Shown here one piece after another: positions 13,166 to 25,331 of a stretch of 64,000 bases of DNA. The stretch comes from Gryganskiella cystojenkinii. Taxonomy: Eukaryota; Mortierellomycota; Mortierellomycetes; Mortierellales; Mortierellaceae. The stretch's first letter is position 1; each line of letters starts with the position of its first letter. Location: the NCBI GenBank assembly GCA_015852425.1, contig JAAAIG010000038.1, forward strand, positions 28,464 through 92,463. The letters run 5' to 3'. Both the position numbers and the translations under genes were made by a program. Under the pieces are notes generated by a model that did not search any database, was not told where the DNA came from, and saw only the letters and a list, made by a program, of their open reading frames with translations.

Positions 13166-15635
13166 ATGGCTGAGCAGTTCAACCCTTACGGGTCCTACTC
13201 CGCTGCGCCAACGGCGTCGCTTGTTGGACCCCCAACCTCATCTGGATACAATATCGGCCAAGGCATGTCCATCTACAACAATGGTCTCCCTCGTTACCCA
13301 GTCCAACTCAACCTCGCACAAAAGTTTCAACAGCAACAACAGCAACAGCAACAACTTCAGCAACAACAACAACTCCAGCTTCAACAGCAACAACAACAAC
13401 AGCAGCAGCAGATCCAGCAGCAGCAGCATCAAATCCTGATCCGTCAGCCTCCAGGTGTCTCCTCGCCTGCTAGTATTCCTGCGTCTCTGACTCCTCAGCT
13501 CGGCCCTGGTACATCGCATTATCAACAGCAAGTCCATTATGCGAATGTCTCCCGTCAGTCGGCCGCTCCTCACTACAGGGCCAGAGCAGCCGCTGCTGTC
13601 GCGAGAAGCACTAACCTGAGCTCTGCCGTCACGATCACTGATCCCAACAATCCAGCAGGAACCAAAGGCAGTAACGGCACAGCCACGAATGGCGAATCCG
13701 GTGATAGCAAGAACGGTGGTTCACAGGAAAGCAACAGTCCTCAACCTTGGACGACGCTTGACCTTGGTGGCATGGGATTGAAGAACGTCAGTGCAGAACT
13801 CTTTCGATACTCGTTCCTGACTGCCTTGTATGTGAATCACAATAACCTGCATTACCTCTCACCCGAAATCAGTCGCCTGACGGGACTCACGATCCTGGAT
13901 GCCTCTGGAAACAAACTGACCTCGGTCCCACCCGAACTCGGCATGTTGACCAACTTGCAGCAGTTGCATCTCGTCGACAATGGATTGGTTACGCTCCCAG
14001 CTGAGCTTGGAACTCTTTTTCAATTGGAGATCTTGGCATTGGAGGGTAACCCTCTGAACGAGAGTCTCAAAAACTTGCTTCAACAGGAAGGAACTGGCGC
14101 CGTGATCAACTACCTCCGAGAGAACTGCCCAGGTACGGTGTTTATGCTGTTGTTGTACTTATGATGTCACACCGTCTCCTACACTTGATGAAGACAAGCA
14201 TACTAATGACTTTGCCGCTTCCACTGTTCTCTCTTACTGTCCGATTATCAGTTCCTTTGCCCCCACCAGAGAGAGAATGGATCACACTCGAGGACGACTC
14301 TGGAGCATCAGCAAGCCAAGACACGTTCACTATGTTTTGTTACAACATCCTCGCCGAAAACTATGCCACGCCTCAGATGTACGGATACACACCTTCCTGG
14401 GCGCTCACATGGGAGTACCGTAAAGAACTTATCCTTCAAGAGATTTTGGCTTATAGCGCTGATATCGTCTGTCTTCAGGTAATGGACGACCGAGTTTGTT
14501 ATGATGACAGCACAACTCACGACTGGAAAAAAAACTAATGCGTTTGTATATTTTTATTGCTTTCCACAGGAAATTGAACTTGGACAATATGAGGATTACT
14601 TCAAGGAGCAGATGAAGCACCAGGCCGATTACGATGGAATCTTTTGGCCAAAGTCGCGTGCCAAGACCATGCCCGAAAAGGATCGCAGAGTCGTGGACGG
14701 ATGTGCTACCTTCTTCAAGGCATCCAAGTACGTTCATGTTCCCTCTCCCCACCGAAGTCTGATTCTCCCTTTTATACTTCGTCATACTGCTGTCGCAAAA
14801 AACGTCGTTACTCACCCTATCTCATGTTTGTGCCTTTTGTCTTTTACCACTTGAACTTTACAGGTTCAGTTTGATCGACAAGCACCTCGTCGAATTCAAC
14901 CACATTGCTCTTCAGCGACCCGATTTCAGGAAGACTGAAGACATCTTTAACAGAGTTATGACCAAGGACAACATCGCGGTCATTGCCCTCCTTGAACACA
15001 AGGATACCAAGAACAGGATCGTGGTCTCGAACGCTCATATTCATTGGGACCCGACCTTCAAGGATGTCAAGTTGGTTCAGGTGGCCATGTTGATGGACGA
15101 ACTCGACAAACTGACGACTCAATGGGCTCACTTACCGGGTTCGAACGGCAAATCCGGAGGACAGAATGGCAAGCTCCCGACCCTGATCTGCGGTGATTTC
15201 AACTCTGAACCCGCGTCCGGTGTTCACGAGTTCTTGACCAAAGGCCTTGTTGCGCAGGGTCATGACGATTTTGGTGATCACGCTTATGGAACTTATACCT
15301 CTGAGGGTCTGGCCCACAAGATGTCACTGCGATCCTCGTACAGTCATGTGGATGAGTTACCGTTCACAAACTTTACGCCTCCGTTCACGGCTGTGATCGA
15401 TTATATCTATTACTCTTCGAACTTCTTGTCCGTCCTTGGGTTACTGGGCGGTGTGGAACGCGAGTACATGAGCCGGGTCGTCGGTTTCCCGAACGCTCAT
15501 TTCCCTTCGGATCATATCCCGATCCTGGCAGAGTTCAAGTTTAGGTCCCAACTGACGTTACCCACGACTGCACCGGATTTCGGAACGACTGGATCGAGCA
15601 ACAGCAATAACCGGGGTCGTAACAACAACAAGTAG
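13166..15635 (+). CDS. CCR4: CCR4 poly(A) deadenylase of the CCR4-NOT complex
   Basis: Catalytic 3'-5' exonuclease that shortens mRNA poly(A) tails in the cytoplasm as part of CCR4-NOT. Exons are 13166-14132, 14252-14478, 14570-14727 and 14864-15635, all phases consistent, giving 707 residues. The order is typical of fungal Ccr4: an N-terminal Gln-rich stretch (about 54-95), leucine-rich repeats (about 190-310, for example LTILDASGNKLTSVPPELG) that dock on the NOT1/CAF1 side, then the endonuclease/exonuclease/phosphatase domain. Its metal and catalytic motifs are intact: CYNILAENYA, VCLQEIE (Glu399), ICGDFNS and SDHIPILAEF. The C-terminus ends in a short Asn/Arg tail. The Gln run is CAA/CAG-rich and could vary in length between strains. 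This is a confident family assignment. Confidence 0.95.
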
Positions 15636-18610
15636 AAATCACGAACGAGATCGAGGATAAGGAAGTGTGTCTACGGGGTGAGGACGAGGAGACTAGTCAA
15701 GTCAAGTCAAACTCTCTCTTTTTTTTTTTGGTCCGTCAGTTGGTCTCGTCGAGCAAGGAGGATACCGTTTCGGAGGATATACTTTCTTTTCTTTTTTTTA
15801 TTTGCAAGGACAAGCAACAAACACCACAAGCAATTTTAGAAACCCATGTACATTATGTGGAGAGGGAGGAAATTAGGGGGACAGGGGCAAGAGTCATTTT
15901 TTTTCTTTTATGCAGTTTATCAAAATTCTTTTTTATCTATCTATCTCTCTCGAGAAAGGCATTGTGCTGCTAAGGTCCATGATCAATTATTGTACTGATG
16001 AAAAGGAAAAAAAAGTGGTAATCTTGCGTTGCTCCTCCTCTGACTTGGCTCTTTCCCAATCTTCCGCAGCGGAGACGCCTAATCCTTGGGTATGCGAGTT
16101 CAATGAAGGTGAAAGAAGATCTGAGATGCGGCGAGGACAAATGAAGAGAGACTAAATCCTTACCGGAATCTGTTCACCCTGACAACAAACTCACAAATCT
16201 GAAACTGGGCCTAGTGCCTTTTTTTTTCTTTTGTCGTGCCCGAGTATCGCATTCTAGGAGGATTGGGAGACAAACGAAAGCCCTCTCGTTTCACTATGTT
16301 TAGTTAAGGATCCATGTGACAGACGTGGTGCAGATGACAGTCCAGCTAAAAAAACCCCTTATAAACAAACAATGACTGTCGTGGTTCCCGGTGTTCGTCC
16401 TGAACAGCGGCATGAATCCAAATAATACGGATCCCTTTTTTTCACGCATCTGTCGCGATTCACATGGCGCCTTGCTCTTCCGAGTATGTTTATTTGTGGC
16501 GCAAGGAGACGCGTGTCTGGAGAAGGAGAGATGAATGAAGGACCATAAAAGTAAGAGATATTTTAATCGTGAGAAAATGACCAGAAGAGGAAGATTGTTT
16601 TTTTTTTGTTTGATTGTCGATGATTTGTGTAACGCCACAAGGAGGGTCCATGCACATGATTGCCACCAAGATTAGGAACCCGCCATCCTTCGTCGCATTT
16701 GATCCACAATTTTGAAAAGCCAAAAAATCCTTATCTGAGCGCCGAAAGGGCGAAAAACAAAACATAAAAATAAGTTATAATATTCCGCTAGTTATCAATG
16801 TTGATCCAACACTTAGGCGCTGGTGGTCAAGACACTTCTTCATTCCTTAAAAGGTTTCCTGTTGACACTTCTGCAAATCACTGCGTTCACAAACATGAGC
16901 ACTCCCAGAGTCCAACCTCTCAAAAAAATATTCAAGACCGATTAGCGATCGATGTATGTTTGATCCAGGTGGCGGCGGACCAGTTCATGTCTCATAGTAT
17001 TTATAATATGGGATAGAAGGGCCCGGGCACACATAGATCTCACTATATCGGCAACAGCGACTGTCGAGAAGGGACGCCGAGGGGTCATCGTCGCTGTCAA
17101 AAAGAAGTAATATGGGACTTATCAAAGATAACAAGCAAACTAGCTCGTTGACAACGTCTCAAGACAAAGATAATTTTGACAATAAGCCTCGTCAGTCAGC
17201 TCTTCCCTGGGATGACAACGATACCTTGGTGATAACTTGAGGAATCTTTCTCCACCCTCATCATTTTTTTCCCCGCTTGCTATCACAAAGGCACAAAGAG
17301 AAAGAAATACCGCCACAAGTAACTAGCCTCGCAAAGATATCGCGGAGCCTGGTTCGCAGTCCCCGCTTTCAATAGATAACAAAATGACGGTGGGGCAGAA
17401 GCTTTCGTCGCTATTTTTTTTTCTCTTCCAAAGACCCCGATTGCTCTCTCCCCCGCCCCCCACTTCCACCGTGGGCAGTGAAGAAAAAGGACCCGCAAGA
17501 ATCCTGTGTAGGAGAACTTCGGAAGGGGCTCTGGGACCCCATTGGCAGTCGGATCTTCAACCCTGTGTCGCTGGACCTCAAAATTTCGTTCCCAGCGGCC
17601 ATTCATTTCGCTTTGCGACGCGGGGTAAGGAACTGGCTTTGTCAGGGGAATAATGAGGCTGGTCTTCCCTGGGGCTGTACCTATAACATGTATATTATCA
17701 TTTTTCTCCATGAGAACACACAAGGCTGGAGCGGAGTATTTGCCACGCTATCTCTGAGAACAGCATCAAAAATAACAGTCGGTGTTCCTGGGCCTATGTC
17801 ATCATCATGTTCTGAAAGTGGGGTTGTAAAAAGAGGGCCTTTCTCCGATTGCGATTTGTTTTTTTATTGCTGTGGGATGATGTTTTTGGACATCCCCGGA
17901 CAGAAACAAAAAAAAAAAAAGGTTTTTTGTGCCGATGTTGTAGAGAGCATCAAAAGGGTCTTGTACTTCACGGAATGCTTGTAAAGGGTTATGCGATATC
18001 TATGAGTCCCTTTCATGGTTGAGCATAGAGTGGACATAGCTTACTTTGTCGCTGCTGTTTTTTTGACAACCATTCCATGAATACTCAAGCTCATGCAACT
18101 GATTTTATTTTATTTTACTGCTTGCTCCACAATACGGCCCTCCTCCATAAAAAAACATAAACAGACACATGCACTCGCATGAAATTAGTCCTTATCAGCA
18201 GAAAGTTCAGGTAAATGTCGTCAACAGAGTGCGACGGAATCGCAACATTACAATTGTCTTTTATTATTCTGTCCGTGGCAAAGTGGGAGATGAGAATTGA
18301 ATACGGCAAATAGCGAAAAAGTCAGAAGAGGAGTAACGAAGATCATGAAAAAGATGAGAGCACAGACACCCTTACTTTTGAATAGAACATCAGAGACATT
18401 TCAATTCAATCGCATCTCCGATCCCCGTAACCCCTCTTTTCTTTTGTTTCCGGCGGACCATTTTTCGACGTTCAATCCTCTCATAAGATAAGGATTTTTT
18501 TCATCTATATAATAAAGGAACAGCTCTACTCTTTCTTTCTCTTTCTCTTTCTTTCTCTCTTCTTTCTCCCTTCCACTTTTTTTTCTTTCCTTCAAGTACT
18601 TTATCAACAC
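15636..18610. other. 3-kb stretch without a gene, upstream of the Mig1-like factor
   Basis: No coding region is supported on either strand. Open frames are short and interrupted. A C-rich motif at 17445-17470 contains CCCCGC and CCCCAC, matching the Mig1/CreA core on the opposite strand. The last 100 bases form a TATA box plus a CT-rich leader. Confidence 0.5.
18506..18516 (+). promoter_or_regulatory. TATA box of the Mig1-like gene
   Basis: TATATAATAAA lies about 95 bases before the start codon and is followed by a nearly pure CT tract (18530-18598), which fits a core promoter and short leader. Confidence 0.6.
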
Positions 18611-19504
18611 ATGACCTCCCTTCACGCCGCAGCCAGTTCTCTGCTCACACTTGCCGCCCTTGCTTCCTCTTCTTCGACTTCTTCCGCTGTTGCTGCTCCC
18701 GCCCCTACCCCCGTGCCGAAGCAAAAGCGTCAACCTTCTTCATCGTCGAGAACCAGTGGATCTGATGCACCCCGTCCTTACAAATGCCACATCTGCCCCA
18801 AATCCTTCCATCGCCTTGAACATCAGACCCGTCATATCCGCACCCACACCGGTGAACGTCCCCATCAATGCACATTCCTGACCTGTCAGAAGCGCTTCTC
18901 GCGCTCAGATGAGTTGACTCGCCACATGCGCATCCACACCACTACAAAGACAAAGAAGGAGCGATCCCCTGTTGCCTCATCTTCCTCTTCGACTACCGTC
19001 AAGGCAACCGCAACTGCTACCGCAAACAATTGCACCCGAAGTGTCAGTCCTCCCAGCCATGCGTCGATCAAGCCCTTCATGAAGGTCGTGATGGTGGCGT
19101 TCGAGGGCGAGGAGAACCAGCACCAGTCTTCACCCGTGCCATCTCCTCGCATGTCGCCCTACCCAAAGATCGCAAGAAAGCAACAGCAACAGCAACTTGC
19201 TTCGCCTCCTGCGTCTGCTAATTCTTCGCCAGTCTCGATGGTCATGTCTGACTGTGAATCCGATGCCTCGGCCTCGCCACTTTTCACGCCCGAGTCCTCG
19301 CCTGTGCCCATGATGTCGGCTTGCTCGCCTGCTTCCTTGGCCTCATTCTCTGTCAAGACAATCGCTGGTGGTCCCCTGTTGAAGTCCTTCCATCAGCAGC
19401 AACAATCCGAATTTCCTATCTTGGCCCCCCTCTATGTCAACAACGACAACCAGTCCATGACCTTGCCCTCGATCTCGACCATTATGGACTCGCTCTACCA
19501 TTAA
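18611..19504 (+). CDS. C2H2 zinc-finger transcription factor, Mig1/CreA type
   Basis: Likely nuclear carbon-catabolite repressor. It is a single-exon gene of 297 residues. Two tandem C2H2 fingers sit at residues 59-79 (C59, C62, H75, H79) and 87-109 (C87, C92, H105, H109), joined by HTGERP. The finger helices [10 protein letters not shown] and [10 protein letters not shown] are those of Mig1/CreA, which read GC-rich SYGGRG sites. The Ala/Ser/Pro-rich N-terminus is followed by a basic patch (KQKR). The C-terminal half is Ser/Pro-rich with several SSPVP-like repeats and a Gln run. The end, [13 protein letters not shown], may be a short effector motif; that is inference. Mig1-type fingers also occur in other fungal regulators, so the exact target set is open. 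Confidence 0.92.
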   Translation: MTSLHAAASSLLTLAALASSSSTSSAVAAPAPTPVPKQKRQPSSSSRTSGSDAPRPYKCHICPKSFHRLEHQTRHIRTHTGERPHQCTFLTCQKRFSRSDELTRHMRIHTTTKTKKERSPVASSSSSTTVKATATATANNCTRSVSPPSHASIKPFMKVVMVAFEGEENQHQSSPVPSPRMSPYPKIARKQQQQQLASPPASANSSPVSMVMSDCESDASASPLFTPESSPVPMMSACSPASLASFSVKTIAGGPLLKSFHQQQQSEFPILAPLYVNNDNQSMTLPSISTIMDSLYH

Positions 19505-19917
19505 CTCTCCCGCTTTCCCACTTTGCTTTTTTTCGCGCTCTCTCTCTCTTTTTTTGTTTTCTTTGTCCCCCCTTTGCATGTTCTCACTGTAACAACTCCC
19601 ATTTCTCATGTACATATAGTCCTTTTCCATTTCCATTGCTACATTATGGCTTGCCACTCTCTCATTTTTGCCACAACAAAAGCCTACTGCCTTCGCATGT
19701 ATAACATAATAAACACTTGATAGCTAATCCCCTCCACTTTATACAACGACACAATGATACTCATGGGAACGTATCCGTTATCTGGTCCGAATCGCAATGA
19801 CATAAAAATACGAATGTATTTTTGTTCATTGTTCAAGGTAAACAAAATGGCGTTTTGATCTACCGATCTGACGCCACCAAAAAAGCAAAGAGGAAGAATG
19901 ATGCGGCAAAAGACTAT
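19505..19917. other. Convergent spacer, 3' regions
   Basis: It contains the 3' region of the zinc-finger gene, with AATAAA at 19708-19713, and the 3' end of the minus-strand secreted-protein gene. I see no gene. Confidence 0.6.
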
Positions 19918-21322
19918 TTACTGCTCATCTTCCTCGAAATCCTCATCCTCGAAATCCTCATCCTCGTAATCATCATACTCCAACTCGTCCTCAAGACCAT
20001 CGGCAGCATGGACAGGATCGGCCGCGATGTGCAAGCAGGCCTCGAGCGCGTTTGATAGCGAGACGATGATGCCCAACTGACCACGGACAAACATCCTAAA
20101 GTCATCCGAGATCGAATCCTGGTGCAACAATTCGTCGCGGTACTGTTCCAACAGACGACCGGCAAAGATTGGGCGTGTCGCCAAGAGACCTTCGTTGCTG
20201 GAAGCGATAGAGGACTTGGACATCAGACTGAGAACCGAAATTGAGCCCGTGCTCAGTCGCTTGACCTCATCCGTGGCAGAGTCGGCAAGGACGGGGAACT
20301 GATCGATGGAGGATGCCGTGACCTGACGGTAGAAATCTGCAAGCGAAGAGCAGTGCGCCTCCTCGAGAGACATCTTGGAGCGTCCAAAAACTGGCCGGGT
20401 TTTGGGAGGAAAGGGGATAACAGGAATCTCGATACTAGGAGTGGGGATGGGAACGGGGATACTAGGAATGGCGATACTAGGAATGGGGATTATGGGGATG
20501 GTAATTGGGCAACTAGCAAGAGCAGTAAGCGCGGCCTTCAACTGGGCCAAAGTATCTAATAACTTCTTGATAGCTGGTTGATCCTTGTGAGGGTAAAGGG
20601 CCGCTTCGATAGCATCAAAGGCAACGGTAATGGCTGTCACCTCTGATGGTCTGACACCATCCGGATACCCAGAGGTTTTGTCTGTCAGGGACTTGAGCTT
20701 GGTCTTAATGAAGTCGATCAGGTTGCCGACAAAAGGGAGATTCTTCAAAGCATCTCCAAAAGCATCCGACAGGAGGTTTTCTCCAAGATCGACGTCTGAC
20801 TTTGCCTTGGAGCAATCGATGGGTGGAGTTTCCACAGTGGCCAGGAAAGGATTATCCGCAAGGGCCGTGTCAGCATCGGCTTCCATCTCGTTCTCGATAC
20901 TGGTGGTTTGTTTCTCAAAGCCCTCGAGGGCATCGAGGATCAAGGCTCGGTACTCGAGTTCACTGATCGTGTCCTCGACCTCGTCGCGTTGGAGCGATGC
21001 CGTAAAAGAAGACTGGCTCTCGGGAACTATAGTATTAGTAGGTTGACCAGAAGTAGAGATGATGCCTTTACGTGAGCCTCAAGATCTAGTTTTGTGTATC
21101 AGGATTAGCTCCGAAGAGAGCACGAAGGAAAGATGAGAGGAGAGTCGAGATATGGCGAGGGGTAGTCGAAAGGACCTGTTATGCATGTACGAGATTTTTT
21201 TTTAATAGTGGTCTTTCTCTACTATTTTCCAATCGACCTGACAAGAGAAACGCACCTTGCTCGGCGTGCGCGAGAACACAAAGGGTCGCGGCAATGCTAA
21301 AGCTGATGGTCAACAGTCTCAT
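19918..21322 (-). CDS. Predicted secreted protein, copy A of a tandem pair
   Basis: Unrecognised family. Exons on the minus strand are 21322-21256 and 21026-19918, phase 1, giving 391 residues. Exon 1 encodes a clear signal peptide (MRLLTISFSIAATLCVLA, then a cut near HAEQ). The intron ends in a textbook TACTAAT branch point close to the acceptor. The mature part is helical and Ala/Leu-rich. In the middle lies an Ile/Pro alternation (PITIPIIPIPSIAIPSIP) coded by a short DNA tandem repeat at about 20437-20510. A conserved C-terminal block follows (QLGIIVSLSNALEACLHIA) and then a very acidic tail of Asp/Glu/Tyr. The same block and the same exon-1 layout occur in the neighbour at 22235-23427, so the two are paralogues. 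It was probably released outside the cell or bound to the wall; function unknown. Confidence 0.85.
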
Positions 21323-22234
21323 TGTAGTAGTCCTGTTGTTCTGGTGGATGGAGTGTTTATGTTGGCGATGTGCAAAGATCGATACAAGAAACTAAAGATA
21401 ATAGAGTTCAGAGAAGAAGGAAACGACGATCCTAAAAATTGGAGAAAAAGTGAGGAAAAGAAGACGTGAAAGGCGACAAGAAACAGAGTTAAGCATACAG
21501 GGTGGAAGCGAGTAGCAGGGGGATTGACGGATTGACCATATTCAGGAGAAGAATCACCCTTAAAAATATAGGACGTGAGAAAACGAAAGGGATACAGGTA
21601 ACATCGAAATGGTGCAGGTTGAATTCTTTTTGGCGCGCTATGAACTACTCCTTGTGAACAAAATGCCAATTCGAAGGCGCTAACTTAGAGTAGGTTAAGA
21701 ATGAAAGATAAAGGGGGAAGACGAACACTGGTTATTTTAAAGGGGGGTTCCTCTTGGACGACGAAGGAGGGAGTTTCCAACTGAAAAACGCACTTGATTT
21801 CAGGGCTTCTTTGGGGGGAGATCGAATTCGTTCACAAAGGGAAGCGAGCACTACAGTAGCTCGGGAGGGTGCGTGGTCGACATGACATTTCAGTGCTGTC
21901 GAGAATCGAAATGTTTTTGATTCTTTTATCGACATAAAATGACAAGAGTGGAAAGGATATCTGAGGGTGGATCGATCATACCTCGTCTTTTTTTTATTTC
22001 AATTGGATGATGGGAAGGAACAAAGAGACAGACGAAGATGTGTCATTTTTATTGGCGATTGATGATCTTATGGTGATGATGGGTATCGTTTAATCAATTG
22101 GATGGCCAAGTGCCAGGCAAGACCTTCAGGTTCTTTCTTTTTTCTTTTCTCTCTCGAGTGCGCGCGTTTGTGGTTTAGTTTATAAGCGCTTGAACACTAG
22201 GATCGTTTTGAGGTGGCAGTTTCTTATTTTGTTC
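21323..22234. other. Spacer between the two secreted-protein paralogues
   Basis: This is the promoter region of copy A and the 3' region of copy B, both on the minus strand. Short open frames here show no coding character. Confidence 0.5.
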
Positions 22235-23427
22235 CTACTCCTCTCCGGTCAGCTCCCCCTCGAGATCATCGGCGGCGGCAGCGGGATCAGTCGCGACTCG
22301 AACACAGGCCTCCAAAGCATTCGAGATACCGGTGATCATACCCAACTCGGTACGAGCATAGGTTTTGTACTTCTCATCCAAATTTGGGATGTTTAACAAC
22401 GCATCACGGTATTCCCTAGTCAGTTCCCCAGTAAAGATCGACTGGGCCGTCAAAAGTTTACTGTTCTGGGTCGAAATCGCGTTCCGGCTCGCGTCCAGGA
22501 TGGCGCGTGTACCGACCAGGACCCTTCTCAAGTCCTCGGATTCAGTTGTCGTCAGGGGAAGGTTCACGGAGGCATCTGCGACTAGGATTCGATAGAAATC
22601 CGCGATCTGATCACAGTAGTTCGGTGTAACTTCGACCTTGGGATTATTCTCGACACAATGAGCCACGGTTATGACGATAGGGTCGAAATCCTGAATAGCG
22701 TTCAAGATCGGATTGAAATCCGTGACCGACGGGACAAAGGGAATGGCACTGATGGTCATCTTCAAGGCATCGAAAGCATAGTCGACAGGTAGAATCAAGC
22801 TTCTGAGCTCCCCGGTTGTTATGGAATCGGACATGAGTGCCTCAACGAGACTGGTGACCGCGTTGGCCATGAACTTGAACGTGATACCGATGACCGGGGT
22901 CGTGGACGCGGTTTCAGACATACGGATCAAAGAGTTCATCAGAGCCGTCAGGGCATCCTTGACACCATCACAGTCCAAAGTCTGAGCATTGAATCCGGCG
23001 TCATCTTTGGGCTCGGTCATGGACACGATTAGCTTGCTTCGGAATGCAAACTCGGAGGTGAACTCCTGGAGCTCGTCGGTCTTGATCGCCAACTCTTCGG
23101 GGGTGATGTCCTCAGCCCAAGAATAAAAGTTTTGTGGTCCAACGCTGTCAAATGCAGCTGTCCAAAGTTAAGAGGGAAAAAAGAACAGCCCAGAAAATGA
23201 ACACGGAGGAGATAACATGTTGTTGGTTAGGCGACTGCTCCTTTTTTCGTCCTTCGTGCAGCAATCTGCTTTCTCTCTGAGATTGTCCAAACGCTGTGGC
23301 AATGTTTTACGACAGAGACAGAGTGTGTGCGCGCTCTCTGGCTCTATCCTTTACCTTGCCCTGGAACTGACTGGGCTGCAACACAAGCGACGGCGGCGAC
23401 GCAAAGAGAGAGCGAGAGGATTCTCAT
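22235..23427 (-). CDS. Predicted secreted protein, copy B of a tandem pair
   Basis: Unrecognised family, paralogue of 19918-21322. Exons on the minus strand are 23427-23355 and 23157-22235, phase 1, giving 331 residues. Exon 1 codes a signal peptide (MRILSLSLCVAAVACVAA, cut near QSVPG). The mature protein is helical, with cysteines near TLDCDGVKDAL, AHCVENNP and YCDQIADFYR, and the C-terminal block ELGMITGISNALEACVRVA. That block aligns with copy A, as does IFTGELTREYRDALL. It lacks the Ile/Pro repeat and the long acidic tail of copy A and ends in ADDLEGELTGEE. Shared gene structure and head-to-tail order point to tandem duplication. A surface-binding or effector-like role is possible but not shown. 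Confidence 0.85.
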
Positions 23428-23864
23428 TGTAGAAAACTGATTGTGAGGATGGAGTGCGGAGAGTCTGAAGAGTGCGAGCGAGGATGGCAGCAGCAGCAGA
23501 GTGGATATTGGGTTCTGTTGTGGGCAAAGAAGTAAGAGTATGAAGAAGAGTGAGGAGGAGGGGTGGTGGAGGACGAAAGGAAACTCAACCCCCCTATTCC
23601 AAACAAAGCAAAATAAAACAAAAGAAAGGGGTGGGCACATCCATTGTTGGTCAAGGAGAAATGAAAGAATGAGTTGCCACCAATATTAAAAAAGCAGTCG
23701 CTCGTATGCAAAGCCACTCTTTTTTTTGGAGGAAAAAGGTGAGATTGTCTCTTCCTTCTACGTGCCTTTTTTCCCAATCGTTCGCCTTTTGATTGCAACA
23801 TATTTCTCTCTTTCAGATAATCAAATCTCTTCCCAGTAAAAAAAAGAAGAATTAAAAAAAAACG
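23428..23864. other. Divergent spacer, secreted copy B and F-box/EF-hand gene
   Basis: A shared promoter region of about 440 bases between divergent genes, with purine-rich and CT-rich patches. I see no gene in it. Confidence 0.5.
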
Positions 23865-25084
23865 ATGACCAACAAGAACAAGACCTTTGACATCTTGACA
23901 GAGGACCTGATCGAGATTCTCGCATCCTACCTCGAGCCGCTCGACATGCTGAATCTCGGTGCCACATGCAAACATCTTTACAAATCCATCAACCGTCCAG
24001 AGATTTGGGAACAGTAAGTGTGTCATTTACACTATTTAGAAACGACCATACAATTGGACAAGAGATACCCCAGTACCAGTATAACGAGAAAAAGATTACT
24101 TTGTTCTAACTGCCTTTCTCTGTTAATTTATATCTGTTCCCTCTTCGGTAACAATGTAGCAAGGCAGTGGACGATTTTGGTGATCGTTTCACAATCACGT
24201 CTATCCTGGAGCAAGCCGGACTGGACCTTGAAGGCGAAAATAAACCCGAACCCTCAGACTGGCGTGCATACTACAAGGAGCGCCACTTGGCTCTGGCCGA
24301 AGTGAACAAAGATCCGGACGCGTTGATCGATCAATCAGAGAAGGCTTACGAACAGGCACAGGAACTGCTAAGATCCTTCCAGACCACGAACGAGGTGGAT
24401 TCCTTGAGTAAGGCTGCTCAGTTGATGGTCGGTGTCCTCGGTAAGTAACTTGAAACGCCGGGCAGTGAGAAAGACACAGCAGGAACGTGTAACTGTGAGG
24501 ATTTTTTTTTTCAAGTATTAATTGCTCTAATTTGAATCTTTTCTGAAATAGATAACTTCCCTGGACATGCTGGATGCTACCACCTACTTGGGTTTACATT
24601 GTACGTTATCAATGAACTGGAGGATGCACTTTCATTACTTGAGATCGGCAGCATGGTGGACCCCAATTATGAGCCCATCAGCGAGTTGACCCAGGAGATC
24701 CAGAACCTCTTGGATGGATACGGTTCCTCTATGACCGACGGCGCTCCTTTGCTCGAAAACTCCAAGGAACTCTCGACTGCCCTCAAGACCGCTCTGACCG
24801 CAATCTTCAACAGCTTTGACAAGGACCAGGATGGCGCGCTCAAACCCTCGGAACTCTCGGATTTCGTCTTTGCCACGAACGGATCTCGTCCTCCTCAGGC
24901 GTTCTTGACCCAGATGGGAATTCAATTTGGTAAGAATGCCAAGGGCTATTTGACTCTCGAAGGTTTTTTCAACTTTTTCTTGGAGCAAACTCTGGAGGAT
25001 CCTATTGAGACGAGACGAGATCTTGAAAAGCATGGATGGGATGGTGATCGTTTGATCCCTGTCGAAGTCGCCAAGATCGCTTAG
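23865..25084 (+). CDS. F-box protein with a C-terminal EF-hand
   Basis: Probable substrate adaptor of an SCF ubiquitin ligase that may respond to calcium. Exons are 23865-24013, 24160-24440 and 24552-25084, phases consistent, giving 320 residues. An F-box spans about residues 8-49 (ILTEDLIEILASYLEPLDML, then LGATCKHLYKSI and EIWEQ-like). A helical middle section (EKAYEQAQELLRSF, DNFPGHAGCYHLLG) resembles tetratricopeptide-like helices. A canonical EF-hand loop, DKDQDGALKPSE (residues 233-244), has all calcium ligands in place, and a second, degenerate helix-loop-helix follows near KNAKGYLTLEGF. The pairing of F-box and EF-hand in one chain is unusual. Function beyond the domains is inference. 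Confidence 0.88.
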
Positions 25085-25261
25085 GAAATAAAATAAAAAC
25101 AAAAGCATAGATATCAATTTTTGCGAAAGAAAAAAAACTAGTGTATTGTACAGCCCATAGAAAAAGGTAGTCGTTTGCTAAAAAAATAGGGAATCGAATG
25201 CGAGGAATCCTGGTGGGGGTAGAGCAAGTGGACAGGGATTATCCGGTCCAGCCAAGTGCTT

Positions 25262-25279
25262 TGTGTGTGTGTGTGTGTG
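25262..25279. repeat. GT microsatellite in a convergent spacer
   Basis: About nine GT units lie between the 3' ends of the F-box/EF-hand gene and the Yaf9 gene. Confidence 0.8.
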
Positions 25280-25331
25280 AGTATGTGTAGGTGTCTTGTT
25301 ATCGTTCGTTCAAGTGTTGACTCGTGAGTGT

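Noticed and set aside
13238..13573. Leu-rich frame opposite the CCR4 N-terminus
   Set aside because: Complement of CAA/CAG repeats; no independent gene evidence.
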